A DNA stretch of 64,000 nt from Bryoerythrophyllum caledonicum (lineage: Eukaryota; Streptophyta; Bryopsida; Pottiales; Pottiaceae), in contig OZ020516.1 in the NCBI GenBank assembly GCA_963971425.1, forward strand, positions 34,460,199 through 34,524,198. The letters are read 5' to 3'. Made by a program: the position numbers and the translations under genes. The notes under the pieces were generated by a model. The model searched no databases. It had not been told where the DNA came from and saw only the letters and a program-made list of their open reading frames with translations. Below are positions 47,349-59,331 of the stretch, one piece after another (the first letter of the stretch is position 1; each line of letters starts with the position of its first letter).

Positions 47349-48050
47349 TACACTATTGATGTTCATTAGTGTTCGCAACACTATTTACGAACTTAAACTC
47401 TAAATGTCAATTACCCTACTAATGTAACAGCATTAAATGTCAATTTAAACACTAATTGTCAATTTCTGTAACTTTTGCCCTTATTACATTTTAACATATT
47501 GACATTTAGTGTTGCTTTATGTAACAATTTCATATGCCACATTTTATTGCAAGTCACCCAAATCTCGCCACATGTCAAAAGCAAACCTTCCATGTTGGGC
47601 TGGTTTTTTGAAGGTTGGATTTTCAAATAATGATTTCCGGGGCAATTTTTGTCCAATTTGAGAGTTTATGGTGCATGTCTAAACTGATTTGAAAAGACGC
47701 TTCCAATGGCACCTTACCCATCTTCAAATTTGTCTTAAATAGAAAGTTATAGCGAATATTTTGGGGCAGATTTCTTGAGTTTTGGTTGAAAGTTTGAGGA
47801 GGCATATCTTTATCAATTTCGCACCAATTCTATCAAGTGAGGTGACCAGCTTATGTGTTTTTTCAAGGAAATTCCATCGGTATATGGTGCATCTTCTAAT
47901 TTGTCGTGATGCAAAAGTTATGAGCCATTTTGTTAGGCTGATTTTTTGACATTAAACACTAAATGTAAACAAATTGGCATTTAGTGAAAGTCAGGTCATA
48001 GGGGTAGTTACACTATTGGTGCCATAACACTAATGAACATCATTAGTGTA
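47349..48050. mobile_element. MITE-like element with TACACTA ends, 702 bp
   Basis: The ends are imperfect inverted repeats: TACACTATTGATGTTCATTA at 47349 and the complement of TACACTAATGATGTTCATTA ending at 48050. A second inverted block lies just inside (GGGGTAGTTACACTATTGG near 48000). The interior has the short word AAATGTCAATT several times and no transposase. It shares the TACACTA tip with the 220-bp MITEs at 38.3 and 39.1 kb, so it may be mobilised by the same transposase family. Confidence 0.75.
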
Positions 48051-48177
48051 GTGGTACGCATTGTTTCCGTTGGGTCTATCATTAGCTCCCCGATCTAATT
48101 TGATGCATTTTTTCATGGGGACAATGTATAGGAAGACGCCCGCCCGAGAGGGCCTCCCGATTTGGGAGATACCCACC

Positions 48178-48275
48178 TACTGCCCGATCTCATGCCCCTG
48201 CTGCCCGATCGCTTGCCCCTGCTACCTGATTGCCTGCCCCTGTTGCCGGATTGCCTGCCCCTAATGCCCGATTGG
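48178..48275. repeat. 21-bp tandem repeat
   Basis: About four to five units, each containing TGCCCGAT or TGCCTGATT and ending TTGCCCC or CTGCCCC. The units are diverged. In one frame it reads as a Pro/Cys-rich repeat, but no gene is evident. Confidence 0.8.
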
Positions 48276-48654
48276 CTACCTCACAAACATTTAACTTGAG
48301 CAAGTGGCTGAAAACTGAGCGAGTGTGAGACCGAGCGAGTATGAGACCAAATTCAGTGTTTTTATTATAGTTTTCTTGAACCACTGTATGAGGGAAATGC
48401 GGAGTTTGAATTTTAGTTTTGGTAACTGTAGAGACAAGTAGAACACAGAGAAATTAAAATTAGTAGCACAAATAGAAATGTTTAACCAACTTTGACACAT
48501 GGAAATGTTGGTAGCCTGCACACCAAAATCTAGTAGCACAAATTGGGAGCGCAGTTGTCCATCGTTGCTGCTATCTAGTTAAAAACCTGGCTATATTTTG
48601 GAAGTTGTTTAGAGATAAATAAATTCAAGTTTGCAGTGCTACTTTGTGCAGAGT

Positions 48655-49070
48655 CTCATGATGCAGATTCTATTGAACACTGTATTATACCACGATTAAC
48701 GCTTGTTAGCCCCAACTTTTCCGTCACCTCCGACACGCTCGTTGCAGGCGGCAGGCCTTGCTTGTTCTCGAACACCATCACCTTCACCCGCTCAAGCTCC
48801 GCCTCGCCTAGCAGCCTCTATAGCCCGTCGCACGCCTCTGCGAGCCCGTCACCGTCGTTGCTGTCCACCACGAGATCAGCCTCTGCGCGGTGCTCTTGGA
48901 GTACTTCCACAACGGCCGGATCCTGTCCTGGACGCCACGATCGCACACCGTGAATATCACATCGCGGTACTGGATGGACTCCACGTTGAGCTCGATTGTG
49001 CGCCTCATCTCCCCCAGCTTCAATTTGTACAACAACAACGTCTTCCCTACTAAGTGGCACAAGAACAATT
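48655..49070 (-). pseudogene. ARF-type small GTPase pseudogene
   Basis: The minus strand reads as a diverged ADP-ribosylation factor with no introns: [15 protein letters not shown] (end of the P-loop), [16 protein letters not shown] (family: GFNVETVEYKNISFTV), QDRIRPLWK (family: QDKIRPLWR), then after a frame change VVDSNDGDG (family: VVDSNDRER). It continues with [20 protein letters not shown] (family: LVFANKQD) and TEKLGLTSVNRGI. The N-terminal myristoylation segment and most of the P-loop are missing, and QDR lies in RGVQDR instead of VGGQDK. The uninterrupted exon structure and 5' truncation fit a decayed retrocopy, though no poly-A tail was recognised. Confidence 0.82.
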
Positions 49071-49549
49071 GGGTTACTCAGACGATCGTCATTTTCTTAA
49101 ACACACTGGTTCAAAGAGTTCCACCCAGCGACAACTATCGTTCTAGCTTCCCAAACAATATTAACTCCGCACAAATCTGAGTCAATCGATATCCGAATAT
49201 CAGGATGATTTTAGACAAGTGTCACCAAAGTAACTGTTTGATTCTTTGTGCGCTTCTGGTAAGCACATTGGAGTTTTTACTGTGAATATGTGCATAATTT
49301 TTATTGATTTGTTTTTTGTATTAGAATTTGATTAGAATAATTACTTGGATTAGATGCATTGGATTGTATTAGCTTGAATTGGACTTATGAGTACTACTGT
49401 TTATAGGCGTTGAAGGTGGTTCGATTATTGGCATTGTAAGTGAAGGGTGTCGTGCTGCCCTTGTTCTTGACGGTGATATTAAAGGTAATTGTCGACATTT
49501 TTTGTCTATTAGTTTTTTTTTGTGTTTAGTCCAATGTTGTGGCTATTTT

Positions 49550-51660
49550 CATATTGTTTGACTTTACTTTGTCACATGTTTTGATTTTAGAGGAGGATGA
49601 CGACGAAGATCAGGATGAGGGTGAGGTGCCTGATGAAATTACTGAACGTGTGGACCATGGAGATCATTATGATGACGACGAGTGCCAGGGTTTTTTTGTG
49701 CCGAAATGTGAAGATTTTCCAGAGGATCCTGATTCAGGGGTTCCTCCCGCAATTGGAGATTCTAGGCCGTCAAGGTTTCGTAAGCTTGATGATGCAGAAG
49801 TTCGTCATGTCCTAGGTGGTAGAGAACGGTGAAGTGCGTACAGCGAAAAATGGGCATCTAGAGTTTTCGATGAGTGGCGGAAGGAGATGGGCCATGGCAT
49901 TGAGTTCTCAATTGGGGAACTTTCGGAGCAAGAAGATGTTAGTGGATTTGTTAATATGCTACATGATTTCACTCTTCAAGTAACCAAGCAAGATGGTGGC
50001 TTATATCCCCCAACATTGTAAGTTATTGTGAACTATTTTTCTCTGAGTTTATTGGCTATCTTTGAACTTATCTAATATGGTACTTTGTACTCCTACTTTT
50101 TCACTTGTTTCTTTGCAGTATTCAGAACATGCTCCGGGGATTAGGCTGAGTCATTAGGCATCAGCAGGAGAAGAGGATTTTGAAGACCTCCATTTCTGAA
50201 GTGTCTTTTGACATTTTCAAGGATATTCGATACATGAAGGTGTTTGTTGCAGGAATAGAGGCGGTGAAACGATCATTCAAGGCAGGCTTGGGTGTCAGAG
50301 TGAAGACAAGCCATCTGCTTACTTTACAGGAAGAGGTAGTGGTTCTTCAGTGTGCTACAGCGGATATATCGACACCCGGAGGATGTAATAACACGGTTCA
50401 TTGGTACCTTTGTAAGAACTTCTTCATTAGAGGTCAAGAGGAGATTCGTGCAACCAATGTGGCCCAGTTTGAATTATTGATTGAAGGAGACTTTGTGTGG
50501 AGACTTTGAGGTAATTATCAGTCGTCCCTTTGAGTGTATTTGTTATTGCTTTCTCTTTATTTAATTAGAATGTGATAGTCTTTCGATGGATTGTGGCAGG
50601 TACAAGTCCATTTTGTCGAAGACTTTCAAATACAGTGTTTCCAATTGTGCCTCACATTCGTTGAGACGTCTTGTGGACTGTTCAGATTCTAATGTTATTC
50701 AGGCCTGGAAAAATTTGATGGAGCATCAGCCCCCCCTTCAGATTCTAAATGAGAAGTTCAAGAATTTGCCTATCTTTCTGTTGCCTAAGTTGAAGTGGAA
50801 GGTAAGCGACCCTATTTGGTACCAACCACTTGCTATGGGCAAAAATCCCCTTGGAAACATGGTAAGAAATTTGATCGAGGCTTCTGGCATTGACATCAAA
50901 GGCCGGAAATTCAAACAAAACTCCTCGGCGTATGGGAATTTCTCGAATGGAGGCCGCAAACATTCCTCGTGAGAAAGGTATGGCGATTATTGGCCACAGG
51001 GATGTTAAGAGTTATCAGTAGTATAACGCCTCGAGTGAGAAGGCTGCTATGGCTGCTTGTCAGAAGATCATTTGCGGAGTGTCTGATACTGGACGGCATC
51101 TGAAGTTCAACAAAGTTTTAGCTGAGGAAGAGCTCAAGGCAAAATCAAAAGTAGTATGTTCAATTTTATTTGATTTCTGTTTGGTTTGATTTGATTTGTA
51201 CTGATTTACTCACTTTGTTTTTGTAGGAAGCTGATTGCAATGCTGCGATGAAGAGTTTGAATAAAGACAAGTGTTTTGCCCCAATTCAGTGCAACAAGAC
51301 GAATCTGCCTGTTTCGAACAAGTTTGGTGTTAAAGAGACTGACTCTGTAAGTTATATTTGTCTTGCATTGTGCATTGGTACATTGTGTATTGTGCACTGC
51401 TGAATGTTCGTGTCTTTGAAACGTTGTCTTTGGAGTGTTTTTGGTGTTTTGTGATTAAGTTATGAATCATAATTCAGGTGGAGATCCTTATTGGATTTGT
51501 GTCTGGATGTAATGTCTTCAACTTTTCTGCTAGTGTCGACGCTGTGGTGATGTCCGCTATATTCGATCGTTTGTAGGTAAATTTCAAGTTTTCTTGTTCA
51601 ATTTTTTTTGTTTGTCTTTGTACTTTATCTTATCTAATTGCTGAGAATTTGTTTGCAGGG
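49550..51660 (+). mobile_element. Degenerate Crypton-type tyrosine recombinase gene (QRICH1/DUF3504-like)
   Basis: A multi-exon plus-strand gene whose product resembles the tyrosine-recombinase-derived domain of Crypton elements and of animal QRICH1/ZMYM-type proteins. In order: an acidic N-terminus (EEDDDEDQDEGEVPDEITE, from about 49590), a core-binding part (KWASRVFDEWRKEMG, QVTKQDGGLYPPTL), a second exon (50124-50510) with KTSHLLTLQEEVVVLQ, CNNTVHWYLCKNFFIRGQEE, and a third with WYQPLAMGKNPLGNMVRNL. The catalytic end IIGHRDVKSYQ-YNASSEKA follows near 50980-51040. Splice-like borders (for example GTAAGTTATT after 50016) separate the pieces. Several in-frame stops make it non-functional as it stands. 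Terminal direct repeats, if any, were not recognised. It could be a Crypton or a decayed domesticated derivative. Confidence 0.75.
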
Positions 51661-51686
51661 AGTTAAAAAGATTTGGAAAGCGCAAG

Positions 51687-51790
51687 TGGAGTAGTGAAGG
51701 AAGTGGAGGAGTGAGGGAAGTGGAGCAGTGAAGGAAGTGGAGCAGTGAAGGAAGTGGAGCAGTGAAAGAAGTGGAGCAGTGAAGCAAGTG
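51687..51790. repeat. 18-bp tandem repeat at the 3' end of the Crypton-like gene
   Basis: About six units of an 18-base motif containing GTGGAGCAGTGAAGGAA, with small differences. The reverse strand gives a repeating Ser/Leu/His/Cys-rich frame, but this is a repeat artefact and not a supported protein. Confidence 0.9.
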
Positions 51791-52676
51791 GATCACAGTG
51801 TATGCATAGAACAATAGATTGTGTATATTAGTTAGCATTAGTTAGTATTTGTGATACTGAGATTACTTGTGACAAACTACAATGACATTGTCGTGAGTTT
51901 CCCTACATGAATGTTGTAAAAAAGTAATATGCATTTTTCATTGTCATTGAACTTTGTTTTGAACTTTGTTCTTGTCGTCAATTTACTTTTATTCTCAAAG
52001 TTATGGTATTCAAAGAACTGCATTTTGGAAAGCTGTCTGAATGGAATGTGAATTATTGTGAGATTTTGAATCAAAGTTAACTTCATTCAGTTTTGAATAC
52101 AAAGTGAATTTTTGTGAGTTTTTTGTGTCAGATTTTGAATTAAAACGTAGCTTAGAGAAGGAGTTGAAAAATTTGCAACGGAACGGTAGTACGGTTAGAC
52201 CAAAATTCTGTATTCGAAAAATTTGGATCTGCCCAGGTATTCTAGTGTGAGGTATTTTTCTGGTGAGGGAATTTTGATGGGAGATTCCGTGAGGCCCGCT
52301 TGCGGGAAGGTTCTGCCGCGTGAGAGTCTCTAAAATGAACGGGCTCGAAAAGTGATCGGGCGTTCCGTTTGATGCAAAAAGAATGATTAGCTCTGGGGAA
52401 GACAGAAAGCATTCGAGAAACTTGGAAAACAAACAGAGCAGCAGAAATGCATACAGCTTGAGGCCAATAAACCAAAAATTCCTGATGGAAAGAACTGACA
52501 GAAGGTGCTTCTTACTTCTGTATTGACAGATATGGCAAACGAGCTTCCTGCCAACGGTAGTTGGCTCAAGGTCGACCTTCATGATACACCTCGAGTCCTT
52601 GGGTGTTGCGCTGAAGGTATGCGCTGAACCCAAGCTCCTTGAATTGCAAGAGTGCAAATTATCAACTTCTTGCATC
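51791..52676. other. Intergenic between the Crypton-like and S-acyltransferase genes
   Basis: The right part must contain the 3' untranslated region of the S-acyltransferase gene. At 52257-52370 there is a GC-rich patch with words GTGAGGCCCGC and GGGCGTTCCG that recalls the insert upstream of the rvt-like gene (43960-44150). No coding gene. Confidence 0.45.
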
Positions 52677-55600
52677 TCAAGCAACTGGCTCAGGATTAAA
52701 TGCTCCCTCTGCAAGCCTCGTACTACTAATGGTCTTCTTACCCATGGTTAAGCTCTGCTTGAGCCTCTTAGTTGGTGCCAGGGGGATACCTTTCGATGCA
52801 TCAGAGGTGCGCCCATTCTTCGATTTGGGAACTTCCAGGGAATCGAGGAGCGGGGAGGCCAATGGTGAAGGGAAGGTGCCAGCGCTCATATCCGGAGAAA
52901 CAGAGAGCCTGTCTCCCAGCTCGGGCCTGTCCTTTATGATATGCTTGAGGATGTTGGCTTCTGCTCTGGATCCTGAGCTGGATTCTGTACAGCCAGATTA
53001 ACCAACGGTTAGCAACAGTTTGGTGGTTAATTTACCTTCTGTTCTTCTTCTGGTACAATCATCTAGGAAAACTGAAAACGATTGCTTCGTCATTGGAAAC
53101 TCGGTCCTCGAAAAGTATTAGCTCATATGTTGTTTTGATCAATGATACAGGGGAGGAATTCCCACCTCCACTCTCTACTCTGGAGTTTCTGGAACCTCGA
53201 GAACCCGAGCTTCTTGAACCTGAGCTTGTTCGAGGTTTGACAAGATTCCCATCTTCCCAGACCGCAACTTTCTCATTCGGGTTCACGACAGAAGCGTCAA
53301 GGTTGCTTTTGATGAGCGTCTGCACCAGCCCTTTCAAGTTCAGTTGCCCAGTGATGTTTTCATCGCCACTTTCACCTGCAGATGCCTCATAGCCATCGGT
53401 GCTATACGACCTTCGCAGCAGAATATTCGCTGTCGGACATACTTCCGGTTCTGCAGCAGCAGGCGTTGTCGATGGTGGTATCGTTTGGACCTCAGGAGAT
53501 TCTTGGAAGGTCATTTCAGGGGAGGCTAACTGGCTTCCGGGATACGAAGACCTTATTTCGCCAGAGAATCGGCTGGGACTGCACTTGAAGCCATTCCGTG
53601 CCTCCATTGGTAGAGGCAGAACCATGGATTTGGGGCTCCCGTTCACTATTCCCGGTCTACTAGTGGTGATGGCTTTCCCACGTCGCTCTTTCATCAACAG
53701 CCACCTCTCCTTGCCTGTGAGGTACGCCAGATCATGATGCTTTCTGCGGTGGTATCTGTTTCCAGCTACTGTGATCTCGCCGCTCACATTGCGAGAGCTC
53801 TCGAGGCTGCTGTCAGCCTCCGTCTCCGTGACTTGGGAGGAGCCCTTGGAGATGGGCCGGATGATGTTGGTGGACGCTTCCCTCGCTAGAGCCGCAACCT
53901 TGGCAGCCTCCTCGGCGTTCAGACGCGCCAGCTTCCAGGGGTTGATCCCCACCGAAACCTTCTTGTGAGGCTGCGCCTTCACAGTAGCCTTTTTCGTGAG
54001 CTTTGCAGGAGAGTGGGATTCCAAGTCCCCGCTGAGGGCCAATACTTTCTACAAAGAAGAGAACACCAAGTGAGTAAACCGACCTTGACTTTCCGTAATC
54101 AAAGGCTGGAAATGACGTCTTCTTACCTGCTGATGCTCAACGAACATGCGCGGTGGTGTACAGAAAACGCCTCTGTGCAGTCCCAGAGCCCCGGCGGAGC
54201 TGTATCCACTCACTCCTGTTGCATTCGAGCTGGCTGGTGACGAGGTCAAGCTGTTGAAACCATCGCCTTCCGCTATGTCGTGTTCTAAGTTGCCCCGTTC
54301 TCTTACTGCCAAAATGTAATCGTATGTTGTAATTCCCTGCTCAAAAGTATCCCAAGTGGCACGAGAGAGTTGTGAGGTTTACTGAATTAGGTTAGCAAAC
54401 AGAACACACTAATGTTGCTGGACTATTGGCAGCTGAACAGTTTTAACATTCTGACAGTGTGATGTCGAATCTGCAGTACAGCAAAAGCCATGAAAGTTGC
54501 TTTGACACACACCTTGTGGATGAGAATGAGGTGGAAAAAGAACAGCTGACACAGAGGGATAGTTCCTAACATGGCCAGCAGCGACAGCAACACCTGAACA
54601 CCCGCTGATACAATTAGTTGACCGAAGTTTAATGGCATACAGGTCTGTCACATCTCCTGTTCTCCCAGTCATTTATGATGCAATTAATGACCTGCATCGT
54701 ATCGAATACATACCACGACGATGATGTACGGCACTCGGGAGAAGCTACTGCCAAGCCTGTGCACGATCTCCTTCTCAAAAATCGACTTTTGCGAGAAGCA
54801 GCGGACGAGGACTCCAATTCCAGTGCTCCACACGATAACCAGCTGCCATGTCAAAGCATGTGCAAGTAAGTTCCTACATCTATACCATTGCATACAGGTC
54901 ATATCAAGTCATCTTCTTCTAACAGGCTGTTGAATTTTTCACTGGGGATGAAACTCTTGAAATTCTGTTACTGTACGTACCAGCAAGAGACACGCCACCA
55001 TCAAGCTTACGAAGCTCCGGTAATTCCTCTTTCCAACGCAGTTGTTGAGCCACTGTGATCAGGGCACCCATAATGATGAGACGCAATATCACAAGAATAC
55101 CTAGTGGGGCCAAAAGGACATTGGATGTATATTACCCGGCAATGGTGGTCAAATTCATGTACACACTTGTCACAAGCTCTGCAGTGCTTGCTGTTCTTCG
55201 ATATCTATCACGGCACACAAGATGTGAGTTCAAAAGGCGTGTGTTGTGTGATTCCACAACAAATAAGTTCGCCTTACTCTACTTTGAGGTCCATTTAGAC
55301 ACTGAGGACCATTGAGAACTGATTCAAAAGAGGGGCTACGGTATTGAAACTTGGGATGGCTTCTCTTTGAGTACTACAGAAATGAGTTGACTACCTCAGC
55401 CTCGCAGATGCTGCAGTACAGCAACGGCTCTCCCTTGTTCCGCTTCGCTGAGCCGTCCTTCTTGCAGCAAGGTAACGGGAGACACAACCAAGATTCATCT
55501 TTCTCATGATCCTGGTTGAAATTCGAAGTTACGGAGAACTGCTCCTTCGCCTTCAGCTTGGCCTTGGCCGCTCGCTTGGAATCGTGCACTCCGGGGTCAG

Positions 55601-55981
55601 CCGGGTCACAGCCGGCGCATCTCACGTACAGAAGAAACACAGCCAGCACCTGCATCACCAAGAGAAAAAGATTAGGTATTCCTTAAGCCCCCAATGCGTG
55701 CATTTATTCCATGTCTCACTCACCACTGGAGAGAACGTTGCGTAGATGTGGAACTTGAGCACGCTGCTGCCGACGAACGGGATGAAGAAGACGTAGAACG
55801 AGAACGAGAGCCCCGAAAACACAGCCACCGCCACCGTCTGCGAGGAGGAACCCACTCAGTAAGTCGTCTCTAATTCCCATAGCTCGCCTGCCATTCTCTG
55901 TACTAAGACAAGACAAGGCTTGGCGTTCATGAGATGGACCTGGAGAGGGTGATACGGCAGCTCCCATCCGTGGTTTCGCAT
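52677..55981 (-). CDS. DHHC-type protein S-acyltransferase (plant PAT)
   Basis: Membrane enzyme that transfers palmitate to cysteines of target proteins through its own DHHC cysteine. The start at 55981 gives MRNHGWELPYHPLQ, nearly the hallmark MRKHGW opening of a plant PAT subgroup. Exons: 55981-55940, 55837-55724, 55649-55395, 55204-55136 with KHCRACDKCVHEFDHHCR (DHHC active site), 55052-54981 (WLNNCVGKRNYRSFVSLMVA), 54842-54714, 54593-54513, 54336-54127, 54048 to about 53130 and about 53000-52677. Membrane helices lie in exon 2, at the start of exon 3, after NYRSF, and around VLLSLLAMLGTIPLCQLFF. ITTYDYI stands at the TTxE position, with Asp for Glu. The long cytosolic tail contains VGINPWKLARLNAEEAAKVA and Ser-rich stretches. 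The last splice is uncertain: a GT at about 53146 joined to the acceptor near 53000 keeps the frame. Probably functional; the substrate is unknown. Confidence 0.9.
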
Positions 55982-58900
55982 TGTGCACACACTGTATGAC
56001 TACCAGCGGTACGGGTGTGGTACCATCACGCGGTGAATAGAATCATCTCACAACCCCTCTCGTCTTCCCCAAAAGATAGACAACAACAACCAGCACCCTG
56101 TCCATGCCAAAACATCCTCCACAGAACCTACCACCAAGCTTGGAGGCTATGGCGGTGTTGGAGAACAGGAAACCGATCCTTGCCTTGGCTCCGCATCCAG
56201 AAACAATGCCAACCCAGTCTGACACAGACAAAGTACGAACTCAGCTGATCAAGAGAGCCAACTCATGTTGAGCTCGCATGAAAGAGTTTACCAACTCAAG
56301 GGGTGCTTTCTCAAGAAGAAGATGAGGGGAGAGATGGAGCTGGAGAGATGAGCACCCAGGGATATTACTACCCAGACATCATTTGTGCCGCATTGAACGC
56401 ATGTCAGGATGGGCCATCATGTGTGCATTACCATCGCCCTGCCTCTTAATGTGTATCACTTGCATGATACAAGTGGGTTGTTTCAGCTCAACTTCCTAGA
56501 GTTTCAGAGCTCAGGCCGGAAGGAGAAAGGGAGGGAAGAAGAGATGGGATGTCGAGTATGAGAAGTACGGCAGCCATAGGGTCTCGCCCATCAGGTACTT
56601 TTGCGCTGGGACTCCATCATCCTGCATAGATTCTGGTGCCCGTTTCCAAAATTTAAAACCTGCAACCAGGGCAAAGTTTCACTCTCACACAGTCTCACTG
56701 CACATGCATTCATAAATTCGTAGATTTTCACTGTGGCGCTGGCAAAGTGGCATCCAAAAAACTGACTGATTGTAGCTAATGGTAATGTCCTCAGCAGGTA
56801 CGGTCTCAATTCAACTCTGTGTGGGCCATATCATTCCTTGGAGTGGAAAATCATCCTTCTATCAAGGTGGGCCATTTCAACTACACTAAACTACATGTCC
56901 TAGTATGCCATAAATCACTATGCAGATATGAAAATCCACATTATGTACCATGGTGACGAGGCTCTCCTTGTTGAGCATGACAACCCACATTAGATAGAAA
57001 ATGAAGTGTAGTGCTTGCATGGCAGTAAAGTTTGGGCTTTTTCACACCAGCTGCAATGTTTAGGGACCATAAGGCAGGACATACTTACAGCATATAGCGT
57101 CCTTGTGTCTGCCTTGTACAAATGTGATTTAGCTCCACAACAAAGGGTGATGGTTTTGTTCCAGGAGGCAATAGTTTGATGGACAAGGGGAGAGGTGATG
57201 ATGATGGGCCATGCAGAGAGTGTTGATAGTTGTTGAGGCCAGGTGGAGCAATCTCCGCAGGCGCATCCACCAGCAAGAGTGTGACATCTAAACTAGCATT
57301 GTCTCATCAAGTAATCATATATGGGTTTTCTTCCATCTTGGTGACATCTTAGAGCTTGTTCGATTGTTGGTAAACCACAGCATGACGATTGATCATGTTA
57401 TCTAAAAGAGCCCTTCATTTCAGTACAGAATGGTAGCTCAGAAGCATGTATCTTATGTTTTATAACCTAAGAAGATAAGTCATAGAGCTGGAATACATTA
57501 TTGCCTTCAAATGAAGAGCAACTGTAATTAATATAAATTGCCATATAAAAAGTAGAATTAATGTAATTAATATGTAATTAATATTTATGTAAATAATATA
57601 AATGATCTTGTATTATGTGTTTGAATACACAATACAACCAAAAATAGAATTGTCAAATATCAAGAAAGTCACATGGCTCCATACAACCAAAAAAAAGCTT
57701 TGATATGATACTAGTTAGATCCTTGTTGTCCTTGACTGAGCAAGGGTAGTCTCCAAAGGCCTTGTCCTAGAGTGATACCATGTCAAGGCGCAAGACCCTA
57801 TTGCAGTGCAATATTCTATCTTGGTACAATACCATGTTCCAACAAAATACCATATTCTAGTGCATTACTCTATTCTCCACACGTTACCTTGTCCCAACTC
57901 AATATATACCATTACTCTATTATCCGCACGATATCTTGTCCCAACTCAATACCATGTCTCGGGGCTATACTTTGTTCCGAGGAGATTCCATCCAACTAAT
58001 TTCTTCCAACTAATTTCTTCCAACTAATTTCATCCAATGGATTTCGGCACAAAACTGTCCGGGATTGCCAGACATACACTATTCACTTACATTTAAGATA
58101 CTAACTTATTAACCATAAAGATCCCTTCGAAGTTACAAACTAATACAAGATGAGTTATAAACACTATAAACACGTGGTGAAGCAATCATGTACTTAGCCA
58201 AGTGCATTGGGTGTGGTAAAACAAGGCAAGGTTTTGTTGGAGTTAAGAGTTGCTCGTAGTTATTGCGGCATTGTAAATAGTTATTGTGGTAGATTTAGAA
58301 GGGAAAGTAAATGGGGAGTTAAGGAAGAGATGTACAAGGAACTTGAGAGGTACATGTACGGCGCAAGGTCAAAGAGGTAGGACCAACCTACATGTCTCGC
58401 ATGGGAAAAGCAAGGACAAGTGGGGAGCCATGAGTTGGCATAAAGGGACTTTGCAAGTTGCTTGAGAAGCCACTTACAAGATGTATGAGAGGCCACTAAG
58501 TGGTAGTATAAGTAAAGGCCTTTAAAAAAAGGCAACATCTTACTCCAAGCATTGTTTGTATTCTAGGATGCTATCTTGTGAGCGGCGAGCGGTGAGCACT
58601 GAATTTTTGCATTTTTTTTGGTACTGTTTTTTGAAGAATTTGGAAAGGGTCGCCTATGGCCGTGGGTTCTATTAAGACTGTGTTGACATATGAAAAAAAA
58701 ATTGAAATTTACGACGACAATGTACTTGGACATATGGAAGTAGGAGTAGTTTAGGATTGATTGCAACAATTCAGTGCTCATTGGAAGGGACGCTTATGGG
58801 TGAGGATTTAGATTTCAGGGTACTGCGACAAGTCAATAGACTATGAAATACAGCAGAAAAAATTGAAGTTATATGGTTTAGGGTGGCAGGCAGTATCCAT

Positions 58901-59331
58901 GTGATACCTAGTTCATACCCTTATAATACCTGGGTGATATCCATGTAATACCTAGGTGGAAAAAATTAGATACCATGGAGATACCCGTTGGGTCCGAACC
59001 ACTCTAACTTGAAACAATCTAATTCTTAGCGAACGGTTGTTTAAATAAGAGCAATGCCTAAGATACAAAGCCTATAAACTTAGAGGACATGTAACCAAGT
59101 TACAAAGGTTTTTTATAATGAATCAAATTATAAATCGTAGATAGAACGATATCTTTTCATAACGAAGCATGCCATACGATGTTTTACGTAAGACATACGT
59201 GAAAGGAAAGGGATTTTGACAGGAATGAAGATGATTCACAATGGGACAATATTGAAGACAACCAGCTGGTAGTGTGATGGTAAACAAAGCAACAAACCAA
59301 TGCAGAGGAATCAAGATCCCTCCGCGAAAAG
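55982..59331. other. Long intergenic region, no supported gene
   Basis: The first kilobase must include the S-acyltransferase promoter. No family is recognised in any frame. Noted inside: an AT-rich run with TAATTAATAT repeats at 57520-57600; a degenerate tandem region 57770-58035 (CTTGTCCCAACTCAATA, then three copies of TTCCAACTAATT); and a CCTAGGT cluster at 58880-59000 that resembles one near 22390-22470, both followed by a TGTCCGAA or GGTCCGAA word. Confidence 0.45.

Noticed and set aside
51687-51790. Repeat-protein or CRISPR-like array
   Set aside because: Contiguous 18-bp tandem units without spacers, in a plant nuclear context; a simple minisatellite.
53093-53737. Plus-strand frames opposite the S-acyltransferase tail
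   Set aside because: Shadows of the Ser-rich coding exon on the other strand.
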